A stretch of DNA of 64,000 bases, from the NCBI GenBank assembly GCA_910574865.1, contig CAJTDN010000010.1, positions 155,838 to 219,837 on the forward strand. The letters are read 5' to 3'. A program made the position numbers and the translations under genes. The stretch comes from Lachnospiraceae bacterium (lineage in GTDB: Bacteria; Bacillota; Clostridia; Lachnospirales; Lachnospiraceae). Numbering within the stretch: position 1 is the stretch's first letter; every line of letters begins with the position of its first letter. Below the pieces are notes generated by a model. That model worked only from the letters and a program-made list of their open reading frames with translations, was not told where the DNA came from and searched no databases. This document shows, one piece after another, positions 1 to 8,287 of the stretch.

Positions 1-1
1 C

Positions 2-113
2 GGCATCCAGCCATTTAAAATTGCCTACGGCAATGGGCTGGATGCCCTATCGACACCATCACTTTATCGGACGGTGGCCGTGCGGCAGGGCGCACAGCCC
101 CGTGAACAGTAAC
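2..113. repeat. Dispersed palindromic repeat, family A, copy 1
   Basis: This stretch matches 18133-18244 almost base for base. It begins with a hairpin (GGCATCCAGCC pairing with GGCTGGATGCC, and TTGCC/GGCAA inside) and ends with CCCCGTGAACAGTAAC. The window edge may cut off its left part, since the 18 kb copy has a further hairpin upstream. No coding potential is apparent. It looks like an intergenic repetitive element. Confidence 0.85.
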
Positions 114-152
114 TGGGGACAAACGAATTTTAATTTGCAAATGCCTATTTAA

Positions 153-181
153 TTGACAAATGTCCGTTAGCATGATAATAT
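153..181 (+). promoter_or_regulatory. Sigma-A type promoter for the TetR gene
   Basis: A perfect -35 TTGACA (153-158) is followed after 17 bases by TAATAT (176-181). Transcription would start near 188, leaving a leader of about 200 bases before the TetR start. TTTGCAA occurs around the promoter three times (about 134, 197 and 212), a plausible operator cluster. Confidence 0.6.
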
Positions 182-391
182 GCAAGTAGAAACAAATTTG
201 CAACGTACAGTTTTGCAAAAAGGTCAGATAATTGACAATTGTATGATATATGTAAACGAACGGTTACGGTTCAGCCAACGAGGAAGCGTAACAACGAACG
301 GGCGCGGATGGACTGTGACGACATGGCAGATAGGGTGGCGCGGATGTCACGGGCGTGAATGGCGGTGGGCGCGGCTGAAATGGAGGGTATT

Positions 392-979
392 ATGATGGAA
401 GAGAAGGCGGATTTAAGGATTATCAAGACGAGGAAGGCTTTGTTTGACACGTTTCTGGAGCTTTTGCAAGAAGAAAGCTTTGATTCGATCACGGTCAACG
501 CCCTTTGCGAGAAGGCCATGGTGCGAAGAGCCACCTTTTACAAGCACTTCGCGGACAAGTATGACTTTTTCGCGGCGTTCGTGCGACGCGTTTCAGAAGA
601 GTTTTATGCCAAGAGCCGGGAACAGATGCAGGAGGAACGGCGGCTCACCACGCCGTTGGAATATTGTTATCTGATGTCGGTCCAGTTTTTCGGGTTTTTG
701 CGCGAGCATGAAAAATCCATCAAAAACGTGATGGAGAGCGGCGCGTTTTATCTTTTGCTGGACATTCTCACTGAGGAGATTTACCGCAGCTTTTACCTTG
801 AGCTGAACGATTACGCGAAGGAACACCCGATGCCCGTCCCGCCTGCCGTGGCGGCTTCGTTCATCACGGGCGGCCTGGTGCAGATTGGCAAAAAATGGGC
901 GAAAAACCCGTCCTATAAAGAGGTGGACGGGCTTCTCGCCGACATTCGTGTGCTTTTAAATTCCATGTGCCTGTTCTGA
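392..979 (+). CDS. TetR/AcrR family transcriptional regulator
   Basis: A protein of 195 residues with an N-terminal TetR helix-turn-helix (about residues 10-55; the recognition region reads VRRATFYKHFADKYDFF, the family pattern) and a C-terminal ligand/dimerisation half resembling the TetR_C_8 type. The start at 392 is chosen over an in-frame ATG at 359 because GGAGGG lies 4 bases before 392; a second ATG follows at 395. TetR proteins usually repress a neighbouring transporter or enzyme gene, but the next locus is degraded, so the original target is not visible. Local repression through the TTTGCAA-rich upstream DNA is an inference. Confidence 0.85.
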   Translation: MMEEKADLRIIKTRKALFDTFLELLQEESFDSITVNALCEKAMVRRATFYKHFADKYDFFAAFVRRVSEEFYAKSREQMQEERRLTTPLEYCYLMSVQFFGFLREHEKSIKNVMESGAFYLLLDILTEEIYRSFYLELNDYAKEHPMPVPPAVAASFITGGLVQIGKKWAKNPSYKEVDGLLADIRVLLNSMCLF

Positions 980-986
980 CAGTTCC

Positions 987-1200
987 TTATTTCTTCTTGA
1001 TTTTGTTCAGTTTCCTGTTTAATTCGAGAATCTCCTCCTTGGACATGGCTTCCGCCCCGACCGTCCCCATCATGGAGAGAATCCGTTTCACGCTGAAGCC
1101 GCCGATCATTTTCATCATGTCCGTGTTCTTCAGGTCGAACCCGGCGGCCCCGCCCTTCATCTTCTTCATCAGGGAGGCACCGAATACCGCACCGCGGAAT
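987..1200 (-). pseudogene. Remnant, probable C-terminal tail of a GH3 beta-glucosidase
   Basis: The last 70 or so residues of a longer open frame (987-1535) end in MSKEEILELNRKLNKIKKK. This resembles the EIIRRLNEKLDKI tail of the intact GH3 enzyme encoded at 15509-17950 and the tails of other Clostridial GH3 enzymes as I remember them. No start codon or catalytic part is attached. The middle of the frame (about 1200-1465) is not recognisable. The assignment is tentative; that it is a gene fragment rather than a gene is more certain. Confidence 0.4.
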
Positions 1201-1466
1201 TTTATGACAAAAAAAGGGACGGAACGTGCATTCCGCATTCCCGTGCTGGGTGACGGATGACGTGAATTATGATGAATCCATGAAAGCGGTTCTTTTTTAC
1301 TTAACAGCAGGTGCAACGCGTCCTTGGAGAAAACGACGCAGTTTGTCCGTGACATGACTGACGGGACACTCTCGCCCTCCGTCTGGATGATAAACAGGCC
1401 GTGCCGTGAGTTTTCATCAAAAAGCTTGCAGGAACAAGACGCACTGTTTGCGGCTCTTCTTGACAC

Positions 1467-1683
1467 ACCGGTAATGTATGTGGACGCAATTAATCCTTCC
1501 AACCTGATGCCGGTCTTCCTCTCGCCGTAATCCATAATAAGTAATCTACAACATCAAGACCGTATTGATGCTAAACGCCAGCCCTCGCATCGACCAAATC
1601 CATTTTAACCACCTTGGCAGCTTTTCATTCTCGGCCATTGTTGCCGGATTCGCCCAATTCGGTTTTACTTTTTCTTTTCTCAT
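1467..1683 (-). pseudogene. Internally deleted GPH-family sugar:cation symporter
   Basis: A good ribosome site (GGGAGG) precedes ATG at 1683. The 45-codon frame to a TAG at 1546 reads like the N-terminus of a glycoside-pentoside-hexuronide symporter (LPRWLKWIWSMRGLAFSINT). Directly after the stop, in another frame, comes DYGERKTGIRLEGLIAS (about 1480-1532), which matches the conserved late segment of the same family (D-Y-G-E-x-K-T-G-x-R-x-E-G). So about 350 residues were lost between the two ends. It lies directly downstream of the rhamnosidase gene on the same strand and probably once imported rhamnosides for it. Confidence 0.65.
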
Positions 1684-1700
1684 TTTCTTTTTCCTCCCGG

Positions 1701-4481
1701 CTACATCCGGCAACTAAATTCATACGTCCCGCTGCCCCTCTCCTCCACCGTCCCGTCCGGCAGGCGCACGGTGGCCGTCGCGTTACACGGCACCTCCACC
1801 TTGACCTTTAACCGTGTCCCGTCTTCCGTTTCTTCCTTCCTCCACTCGCAGGCGGCCTTTCCCTGCGGCGTGTCGTAGCTTCGTTTCGCCCATTCCAGTT
1901 TTTCGTCCGGCCTTGGCGCGAAAACAATATGGCGAAATCCCGGCGCGTCCGTGTCAATCCCGCCGATATAGCGGAACATCCAGTCGTCCACGCAGCCGAA
2001 GGAATAATGGTTGAAGCTCAACTGTCCCGGATTGCCCTGCTCGTCGTAACCGAAGCAGTTTTCCCAGATGGTCGTCGCCCCCGCGTCCACCTCTGAAAGC
2101 CACGACGGGGCCTTTTCCTGCCAAAGCAACGTGTACGCGAGGTCCTCCCGCCCGATTTTACAAAGCGCGTCCAGCAAAAACGGGGTCCCGAGGAAACCCG
2201 TGTCCATGCACATGTCATTTTCCCCGAGGGATTTCACCAGGTTCGCGGCAAACGTCTCCTTGAATTCTTCCGGCACCAAATCAAAATAAATCGGCAGGAC
2301 ATACGCGCCCATCAACTTGGATGGCATCGAGCCGTCCTCGCGGATCACGCCCTTTTGAATCGCATGCTTCATCTTCTCCGCGATTTCGCCGTATTTCTCC
2401 CGCATTTTCCCATATGTGTTTTCTCCCTGCCCATACCGTTCTGCCAAAATGCCGCAAATCCTGGCAAACGTGTCAACTGAAAACCAGCCGAATATCGGCG
2501 CCGTGTAGCACGCGCTCGCCGCCATGATTTTCCCTAAATTCTTCATGTCCAGGCCGTTCTTGTTCTGGCTCGGTATCAGCCACTCGCCATAATGATAGCC
2601 GGTATCCCAAAGATAATTTTCAATTTCATCCGGCAACACGCTGTCTTTCGGCTTTGACGTGGCCGCCTTCTGGATAATGTAGTCGCACCATTTTTTCATG
2701 CAGTCGAATTGCCGCCGCAGCACGGCGGTATCGCCGGTCGCCTCATACATCCGATAGGGAACGATGACCGCCGCGTCCCCCCAGCCGGAAGAAGTCGCAA
2801 TCCCTTTTTCATGATACATCAGGTTCATCATTTTTCCGGTCATCGGATAGGTTCCGTCATTCGGTACGACCATCGGCACGACGCCGTTTTCCTCCTGGTC
2901 ATGCGACACGTTTTCCAGCCAGCGGGAAAACAACGCGCCACAGTCCTCGTTCAGCAACGCCGTCTTCGCGTACACGAGCATGTCGCCCGTCCATCCCGCC
3001 TTCTCCCGCTGCGGGCAATCGGTCGGAATGGACGTCATGTTGGCCCGCTGTGACCAGCGCGTGTTCTCGTACAAGCGATTCAATCGCGCGTCGGAAGTCT
3101 CAAACGTGCCCAGGTTCCTTTTTTGCGTCGAGACGGCGACCGCCACGAAGTCTTGCGCACGAACCTCCTCCAGGCCCGAGACCCGCACGTAACGGAATCC
3201 ATGGTAAGTAAAGGTCGGTTCGAACATGCGGCTTACGCCGTCCGAAATATAGACGTCCTTCTGATCCACGCCCACGCCCGCGCCTCCCGCCGCCATGATG
3301 TTGCTCGTATAATTTCCATCCTTGTCCAAAACTTCCGTATGCTCCAGCGTGACCGCCGTTCCCTTCGGCGCATTCACGTTCATCCTCACAAACCCGGAAA
3401 GCACCTGGCCAAAATCCAGAATCCACTCGCCCTTAGGACTGCGGCGCACCTCCTTGACCGGAAGCTCGCATTCCCTCATCACCGGCTCGCCAAGCTGCGC
3501 CACCAGGTTGTCATATCCAAACGTCCCGATTTTCACCTTTTTCCAGTCATCCGCACTCCTCTTTCTCATGTCACGTTTTGCAATCGCGCCTTGCTTCGCC
3601 ATATCGCGTCCATCCCGGTTTTCGTCCGCGTCATTTTTCGGCTCGTCCCACCCTTCGCGAATCTCGTTGGCGTCATATTTTTCCCCGGAAAATAAATCCG
3701 CGCAGCGCACCGGCCCGTAAGACGTTTCCACCTCCTCGTCGGAACAAACCATCTGCGTCGTCCCATCCTCATATGTAGCCTCCAACTGGAAAAGCACGGC
3801 ATGTTTCAATACTGGCCGCTTGATGTTCGGCAACGTCTGCGGCCCCAAGAACCATCCGTCCCCCACGTACATCCCGAGGACGTTGTCGCCACGCTTCAGC
3901 AAATCGGTAACGTCATACGTCTGGTAGCATAAATATTTCCCATATGCGGTATGCTCCGGCGCGAACAAGCGGTCGTCCGGGCGTTTTCCATTCACGCTGA
4001 GTTCGTAAATCCCATGGCAGGTCGCGTACACCCGCGCCCTGACGGGCGTTCCTTTCAATGTGAAGGCCCTGCAAAACATCGTCGCCGGCGGCTGCTTGCC
4101 AAACCCTTTCTTCCCTTTTCGCCGATACGCCGCCGAGACCGCCCACTTCGCCATCCATTCCTCTTTCCCGAGCAATGCCGTCTCAAACCTCGCGCTTCCC
4201 ACCGCCCGGTTGCCATGATTGTCCCACACGGTGACTTCCACGCGGTAACCCGTCCGGCTCGCCAATCGTTCCCCTTCATAATCAATATAAAGGTTCTCCC
4301 CGCTTTCAACCTTTCCGCTGTTCCACGTTTCCCGGCCGCTTTCTACCTCCGTCACACGAATCTGATACGCCTCCTGCAGCGTATTTTCCTCCTCGCTTGC
4401 CAGTTTCCACGAAAACCACGGCGTACGGTCAATTCCCAATGGATTCGTCATGTAAAGCACTTTCACTTCCGATACTTGCAT
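1701..4481 (-). CDS. Alpha-L-rhamnosidase, glycoside hydrolase family 78
   Basis: A 926-residue enzyme with GH78 architecture: N-terminal beta domains (about 1-240), a concanavalin-like domain (about 240-450), an (alpha/alpha)6 barrel (about 455-800) and a C-terminal beta domain. The hallmark DCPQREKAGWTGD (488-500) and the later WENCFGYDE and FNHYSFG motifs are present. It should release terminal L-rhamnose from plant glycosides or polysaccharides by inversion. No signal peptide is seen, so it is probably cytoplasmic and needs import of its substrate. A charged insert (about 285-312) interrupts the barrel-preceding region. It diverges from the AraC gene at 4702, which is the likely regulator. 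The start has GAAAGGGG upstream. Confidence 0.93.
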   Translation of the reverse strand: MQVSEVKVLYMTNPLGIDRTPWFSWKLASEEENTLQEAYQIRVTEVESGRETWNSGKVESGENLYIDYEGERLASRTGYRVEVTVWDNHGNRAVGSARFETALLGKEEWMAKWAVSAAYRRKGKKGFGKQPPATMFCRAFTLKGTPVRARVYATCHGIYELSVNGKRPDDRLFAPEHTAYGKYLCYQTYDVTDLLKRGDNVLGMYVGDGWFLGPQTLPNIKRPVLKHAVLFQLEATYEDGTTQMVCSDEEVETSYGPVRCADLFSGEKYDANEIREGWDEPKNDADENRDGRDMAKQGAIAKRDMRKRSADDWKKVKIGTFGYDNLVAQLGEPVMRECELPVKEVRRSPKGEWILDFGQVLSGFVRMNVNAPKGTAVTLEHTEVLDKDGNYTSNIMAAGGAGVGVDQKDVYISDGVSRMFEPTFTYHGFRYVRVSGLEEVRAQDFVAVAVSTQKRNLGTFETSDARLNRLYENTRWSQRANMTSIPTDCPQREKAGWTGDMLVYAKTALLNEDCGALFSRWLENVSHDQEENGVVPMVVPNDGTYPMTGKMMNLMYHEKGIATSSGWGDAAVIVPYRMYEATGDTAVLRRQFDCMKKWCDYIIQKAATSKPKDSVLPDEIENYLWDTGYHYGEWLIPSQNKNGLDMKNLGKIMAASACYTAPIFGWFSVDTFARICGILAERYGQGENTYGKMREKYGEIAEKMKHAIQKGVIREDGSMPSKLMGAYVLPIYFDLVPEEFKETFAANLVKSLGENDMCMDTGFLGTPFLLDALCKIGREDLAYTLLWQEKAPSWLSEVDAGATTIWENCFGYDEQGNPGQLSFNHYSFGCVDDWMFRYIGGIDTDAPGFRHIVFAPRPDEKLEWAKRSYDTPQGKAACEWRKEETEDGTRLKVKVEVPCNATATVRLPDGTVEERGSGTYEFSCRM

Positions 4482-4501
4482 CTCGTCTTCCCCTTTCTAC
4501 G

Positions 4502-4519
4502 CGCCCCGTGAACAGTAAC
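4502..4519. repeat. Isolated tail of family A repeat
   Basis: CGCCCCGTGAACAGTAAC equals the right end of the family A element (compare 95-113 and 18227-18244) but without the rest. It sits in the rhamnosidase leader. Confidence 0.6.
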
Positions 4520-4536
4520 ACGCGTCTTTCTATTTT

Positions 4537-4545
4537 ATTATACCA
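4537..4545 (-). promoter_or_regulatory. Extended -10 promoter of the rhamnosidase gene
   Basis: On the minus strand the sequence is TGGTATAAT, a consensus extended -10 element, about 55 bases upstream of the rhamnosidase start. It overlaps the promoter region of the divergent AraC gene, an arrangement that allows joint control. Confidence 0.5.
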
Positions 4546-4557
4546 AAAATTAGGGGA

Positions 4558-4586
4558 TTGCAATTACCTTGGCTTGCTGATACACT
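4558..4586 (+). promoter_or_regulatory. Putative promoter of the AraC gene
   Basis: TTGCAA (4558-4563), a 17-base spacer and TACACT (4581-4586). The transcript would carry the family B repeat (4609-4686) in its leader. Confidence 0.4.
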
Positions 4587-4608
4587 ATACCAAATTGCGG
4601 AGTGAAGA

Positions 4609-4686
4609 GGCAGGCGCGCAAAGATGCATTTTGTCAGCATAGCTGACTTGCGCGCCGCCGCAAGAACGCCGGCGGCATTCTTGAAT
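4609..4686 (+). repeat. Palindromic repeat family B, copy 1 (78 bp)
   Basis: The 78 bases match 60718-60795 in reverse orientation at all but a handful of positions. It folds into two hairpins: GTCAGC/GCTGAC nested inside a GGCGCGCAA/TTGCGCGCC-type stem, then CAAGAACGCC/GGCATTCTTG. It lies between the AraC promoter and its ribosome site. Confidence 0.85.
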
Positions 4687-4701
4687 AGAAGGAGGAAGAA
4701 A

Positions 4702-5826
4702 ATGTTCGAACATATTTATTTTTCCACATGGAGCGGAAAGCATGATTATAATGCCGAGGATGTCCTCGCAGATAAAGATTATTCGGCGTTTGCGGACACG
4801 TATCCGGAACTGACATCCCCTGACAGCAACTACCTGATTCAAGGAACGTACCATTTCCTTTTGCCACGCCCTTATTCCCGCGCGACACAAGGCACATGCC
4901 GCGACACTCCGGGAACGCCCCAGGATGCCCAGAGAACGCCCCGGGATGCCCAGAGAACGCCCCAGGATGCCCAGAGAACGCCCTGGGATACCCAGGGAAC
5001 GTCGGTCATGAAATGCATCCCGGATGCCTTCATCCACATGCAATCGTTCAGTTATGGGAAACTGGGGGAACGCTACTACACGGAGCGCAAGAATTACCCG
5101 TCCTATTTGCTCTTGCTTACCTATCAAGGCGAGGGGCTTTTACGCTACGAAGAAAAAGAATATTCTTTGAAAAAAGGGGACGTGTTCTTTATTGACTGTA
5201 AAAAATACCACTATTACCGCACGGTTGGGGCGGAATGGGAACATTCCGACCTCCACTTGCAGGGAACGTTTGTCGAGCAATTTTATGAGGAATACCAGGT
5301 CGGGCGGCATCCCGTTTTCCATTTCAGCAACATCCAAACTTACCAGGAGGTGTTGGAACGCGCGCTCCGCATCCAGACCGGCAGCCAGATTCATTGGGCG
5401 GCCATGGCCTCCCACGAATTTGAAAACCTCCTCTTCCTCCTCGTGGAGCAAGACCTGGAAACGCCCGGCGAGGTACGGCCGCCTGAAGCCATCATATTGC
5501 TGCGAACCTACCTGGAGCATAATTTCCGCCAGGATTTGTCGTTGGACAAAATGGCCGATTTCTGCAGCATGAGCAAATATCATCTTTGCCGCGAATTTAA
5601 ACGTTACATCGGCTTTTCCCCACGGGAATACATGATTAAGCTGCGCGTAAGCCAGGCACAATTACTGTTGCAAAGCTCCGCCATCGCGAGCTACAAAGTT
5701 GGCATCCTCTGCGGTTTCGAAAACGAGGCCAACTTTATTCGCCAATTTAAAAAATATAGCGGCACGACCCCCGCCAAGTACCGGGAGAATTTCGCGGTGA
5801 CGAAATCGGGAAAGGGTGATTTGTAA
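4702..5826 (+). CDS. AraC family transcriptional regulator with a tandem-repeat insert
   Basis: A 374-residue protein. An N-terminal segment is followed by a repeat-coded linker (about residues 62-102), a cupin-like sensing domain (about 105-230) and a C-terminal double helix-turn-helix (about 275-370, containing LSLDKMADFCSMSKYHLCR and a closing NFIRQFKKYSGTTPAKYRE, both typical of AraC). The start at 4702 has AGGAGGAAGAA just upstream; an in-frame ATG at 4624 lies inside a repeat element and lacks a ribosome site. Because it diverges from the GH78 gene it probably activates rhamnoside use, with a sugar or its metabolite as ligand; this is inferred from position only. Confidence 0.9.
   Translation: MFEHIYFSTWSGKHDYNAEDVLADKDYSAFADTYPELTSPDSNYLIQGTYHFLLPRPYSRATQGTCRDTPGTPQDAQRTPRDAQRTPQDAQRTPWDTQGTSVMKCIPDAFIHMQSFSYGKLGERYYTERKNYPSYLLLLTYQGEGLLRYEEKEYSLKKGDVFFIDCKKYHYYRTVGAEWEHSDLHLQGTFVEQFYEEYQVGRHPVFHFSNIQTYQEVLERALRIQTGSQIHWAAMASHEFENLLFLLVEQDLETPGEVRPPEAIILLRTYLEHNFRQDLSLDKMADFCSMSKYHLCREFKRYIGFSPREYMIKLRVSQAQLLLQSSAIASYKVGILCGFENEANFIRQFKKYSGTTPAKYRENFAVTKSGKGDL
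4913..4996 (+). repeat. Four 21-bp tandem repeats inside the AraC gene
   Basis: Four units starting GAACGCCC and ending GATGCCCAGA or a close variant run head to tail, with a fifth partial unit after them. Each unit encodes seven residues (RTPQDAQ or a variant). The reading frame is kept, so copy number could vary without breaking the gene. Confidence 0.9.
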
Positions 5827-5832
5827 CTGGTA

Positions 5833-7173
5833 TCACCCTCCCTCCGGAACGTTCAGCAGGGCGGACACGCAAAAGCTTCCATCCCCCGACTCGATTTCCA
5901 GCATGCCCTCGTATTGCGCCACGATATTTTTGACGGATTCCAGCCCCACGCCCCATCCCTCATGCTTGGTGGAACGGTAGCGGCCGTCCTCGTCCGGCAC
6001 GACCTCCTGGTCGCAAGTATTTTCAATCCGGACGAACACCGCGTCCGCCCGCGCCTTGACCTTGACCGAGATTCGGGGCGGCTCATCCCCCGCCTCCACG
6101 CACGCCTCCAGCGCATTTTCCAACAAATTTCCCATCAACACGGACAACGCGCTGTCCGGAATGCCGACTTGTCTTGGAATGGATGCCGACACGGAAAATC
6201 CAACCTGCTTCTCCCTCGCCTGCTGCCCGAAATAAAGCAACAGGATATTGACCGCGTCATGCTCGCAATACAAGACCGCGTCGTCACCCGGCAGCGATTT
6301 CTTGTAACCTTGCAAATACTCACGGAGCTTGTCATATTCCCCGGCGGCCAGGTAACCGTCCATGACGGCGACGTGGTGGCGAAGGTCGTGCCGTGCCTGG
6401 CGGGTCGCGGCAATCTGCCGGTTCAGGTTCCCAAACTGGATGTTCTGGATTTCCAGCTGGTGGTTTTTCTCCGCCAAGACACGGTTTTGCTCCTGCTCGT
6501 CAACCAGCCGGACGGACGTGTGGTAAACCAGGAACGCGCCCATGTTGATGCAAAAAATAAATACGGCGGACGACGGCTCCAGCGCGATTTCCAACGCCGT
6601 CTTCTCACTCCCATAGCTATACCAAAACCACAACAAGTAAAAGGTGGACGGAATCAGCCACAAATAATTCCACGCGAACGTGCTTATTCGCGCATTCACC
6701 TTGTCCACGTAATATTTACGAAAATATAAGAACAAGGGAACCGCCACGAGCAGGCCGACCGCCAGGATACAGACGGAATATGTCCACCGATAGGGCTGCC
6801 GGGCCATTTCCCTTCCGAAAAAAACTCCTTCCATGCACTTGGAAATCGTCACGACCATGTTCGCGATATTGGAAAGCATGAGCAGGGTGAACAACGTCGT
6901 TCCAAAAGAGGCGTCCACCGCGGCAAAATAAAACAATGCGTACAAAACCGTGGAAATGATGGAAAGCATGCCCTTGCCCACCCCCGGCATGAACGCGGCC
7001 AGCGACCCCATGCAGATTTGGAACACGCCAAGCAGGCCAATCATGAGCATGGTAACGGCCTTTGAAAACCGCAGCCGCTCCCAAAACGGGTAGAGGGCGA
7101 GCAACAAAAACGGAAGAAAATTGAGGACGGAGTACAAGCAAATTTCTAAGATTCGATAAAATGGCGGCATCAC
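5833..7173 (-). CDS. GHKL-type sensor histidine kinase (AgrC/LytS-like partner of a LytTR regulator)
   Basis: A 446-residue protein with about six membrane segments in residues 10-220, a coiled stretch, the phospho-acceptor motif RHDLRHH (261-267) and an ATPase domain with NLLENALEA (349-357) and a GWGVGLESVK glycine box. This is the kinase type that pairs with LytTR response regulators. Its start overlaps the stop of the upstream regulator gene (ATGA-type), so the two are translationally coupled. The signal is unknown; peptide or cell-wall state would be usual for the class. Confidence 0.9.
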   Translation of the reverse strand: MMPPFYRILEICLYSVLNFLPFLLLALYPFWERLRFSKAVTMLMIGLLGVFQICMGSLAAFMPGVGKGMLSIISTVLYALFYFAAVDASFGTTLFTLLMLSNIANMVVTISKCMEGVFFGREMARQPYRWTYSVCILAVGLLVAVPLFLYFRKYYVDKVNARISTFAWNYLWLIPSTFYLLWFWYSYGSEKTALEIALEPSSAVFIFCINMGAFLVYHTSVRLVDEQEQNRVLAEKNHQLEIQNIQFGNLNRQIAATRQARHDLRHHVAVMDGYLAAGEYDKLREYLQGYKKSLPGDDAVLYCEHDAVNILLLYFGQQAREKQVGFSVSASIPRQVGIPDSALSVLMGNLLENALEACVEAGDEPPRISVKVKARADAVFVRIENTCDQEVVPDEDGRYRSTKHEGWGVGLESVKNIVAQYEGMLEIESGDGSFCVSALLNVPEGG

Positions 7174-7895
7174 CGTTCCACCTCCCTGCGCATTTTTTCA
7201 AACCGAAACCTGGTATAGGCGTCCTTTGCCTCCCTATATTTCCTACGGGTAATATGGATAAATTTCCCATTACTCAAGACAAATCCTTCTTCCGTCATCT
7301 TCGCGACCTCGTGGAAATTGATGAGGATCCCCCTTATCGGTGAAAAGAAGCATCCGCACGGGAGCAGCAGCCTCTCCATCTCCATCTGCGAGGTCCGTAC
7401 CCGGCGGGGCTCCTCGCCCTTTAGGTAAACCGTCACCACGTGGTTAAAATAATCCGTATAAAGGACATGGCGGACCAGGATTGGCCGTCCATCCGGCAGC
7501 ACCAAGGTTTTTGCCAGCTCCATGGCTTCCATGTCCAGGCGGCAAAACATCGACGACACCCCCTCCTGCGTCACCGGCTTGAGAAGGTAGTACCTCGCGT
7601 CCACCTCGTAACTCTCGGAAGCGAACTCGTTACTTGTCGTGCAAAATACCAGCCGCACCGCCTGGTCCGCCTTTCGAATCCTGCGGGCCGTCTCAATCCC
7701 GGTAAGCTTATCCATGAAAATGTCAAGGATGACGAGGTCATAAACGCCAGCCCGCCAGCTTGAAAGAAACGCCTCGCCGCTTTCAAACGCGTCAATTTTG
7801 CCCCCCAGGTGGCCGTAACTTGCCAGTTCGCCTCGCACAAGCCCCGACAGCGACTCCATTTGGACATGGTCATCCTCTATAATCGCAATCCGCAT
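7170..7895 (-). CDS. LytTR family response regulator
   Basis: A 241-residue protein with a receiver domain (acidic pocket IIEDD at 6-10, phospho-acceptor Asp58 in VILDIFMD, a lysine in YYLLKPV) and a C-terminal LytTR DNA-binding domain (about 140-240, with FFSPIRGILINFHEVAKM and FIHITRRKYREAKD). A G-rich ribosome site precedes the ATG. It is the first gene of a two-gene operon with the GHKL kinase. The nearest divergent gene is a large surface protein at 8288, which is the most obvious candidate target. Confidence 0.92.
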   Translation of the reverse strand: MRIAIIEDDHVQMESLSGLVRGELASYGHLGGKIDAFESGEAFLSSWRAGVYDLVILDIFMDKLTGIETARRIRKADQAVRLVFCTTSNEFASESYEVDARYYLLKPVTQEGVSSMFCRLDMEAMELAKTLVLPDGRPILVRHVLYTDYFNHVVTVYLKGEEPRRVRTSQMEMERLLLPCGCFFSPIRGILINFHEVAKMTEEGFVLSNGKFIHITRRKYREAKDAYTRFRFEKMRREVER

Positions 7896-7906
7896 AATAC
7901 GCCCCC

Positions 7907-7950
7907 CTTACCATGAGCACTTAGTGACCGTCCTTTGGTCACTTACGTGC
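7907..7950. repeat. 44-bp direct repeat, copy 1, in the LytTR leader
   Basis: Identical to 8011-8054 except for one base. Each copy folds as GCAC-TTA-GTGACC / GGTCAC-TTAC-GTGC with a short loop. Confidence 0.9.
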
Positions 7951-8010
7951 GAATGTAGTTACCTGCAACTTGGCGAGGTTTTCTACGAGCCTAGTGCAGC
8001 GTAACTTCCT

Positions 8011-8054
8011 CTTACCATGAGCACTTAGTGATCGTCCTTTGGTCACTTACGTGC
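8011..8054. repeat. 44-bp direct repeat, copy 2, in the LytTR leader
   Basis: Second copy of 7907-7950, offset by 104 bases. Both copies fall between the predicted promoter (8074-8102, minus) and the response-regulator start, so they would be transcribed as two hairpins. The rest of the 7896-8287 gap holds an ATGACC/GGGTCAT hairpin near 8141-8160 and no gene. Confidence 0.9.
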
Positions 8055-8073
8055 AAGATTTCCTCTGATACCA

Positions 8074-8102
8074 AGTATACCGTAACCATTAAAAAAAATC
8101 AA
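8074..8102 (-). promoter_or_regulatory. Promoter of the LytTR two-component operon
   Basis: On the minus strand TTGATT (8097-8102), a 17-base spacer and TATACT (8074-8079). It leaves a leader of about 170 bases holding the two 44-bp repeats. Confidence 0.55.
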
Positions 8103-8287
8103 ACACTACGACGATTTCAAACAAGCCAATTGAGTCATTTTATGACCAAAAGGGTCATGGCAGTGGCGTTCCCCCCCAAAACCGCCTAAAATCTAAAATA
8201 TAAAGGCACTTTCCCCGTGCAATGCCGCCGCGCCGCGCACCGCGGCCATGCATCAAGGGAGAATAAGGAAAATAAAAGGAGAAAGTC

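Noticed and set aside
3123..3695. Long plus-strand open frame inside the rhamnosidase gene
   Set aside because: It is antisense to a well-supported GH78 gene, has no ribosome site and reads as Arg/His-rich shadow sequence of a GC-rich gene.
4913..4996. Tandem repeats considered as CRISPR or VNTR outside genes
   Set aside because: There are no spacers, and the repeats are translated in frame within the regulator.
4896..5195. Alternative frame through the 21-bp repeats of the AraC gene
   Set aside because: Repeats whose length is a multiple of three leave all frames open; the AraC frame has the conserved domains.
7907..8054. Two direct repeats considered as a CRISPR array
   Set aside because: Only two copies, 44 bases long, with one 60-base spacer and no cas genes; each is a hairpin in a leader.
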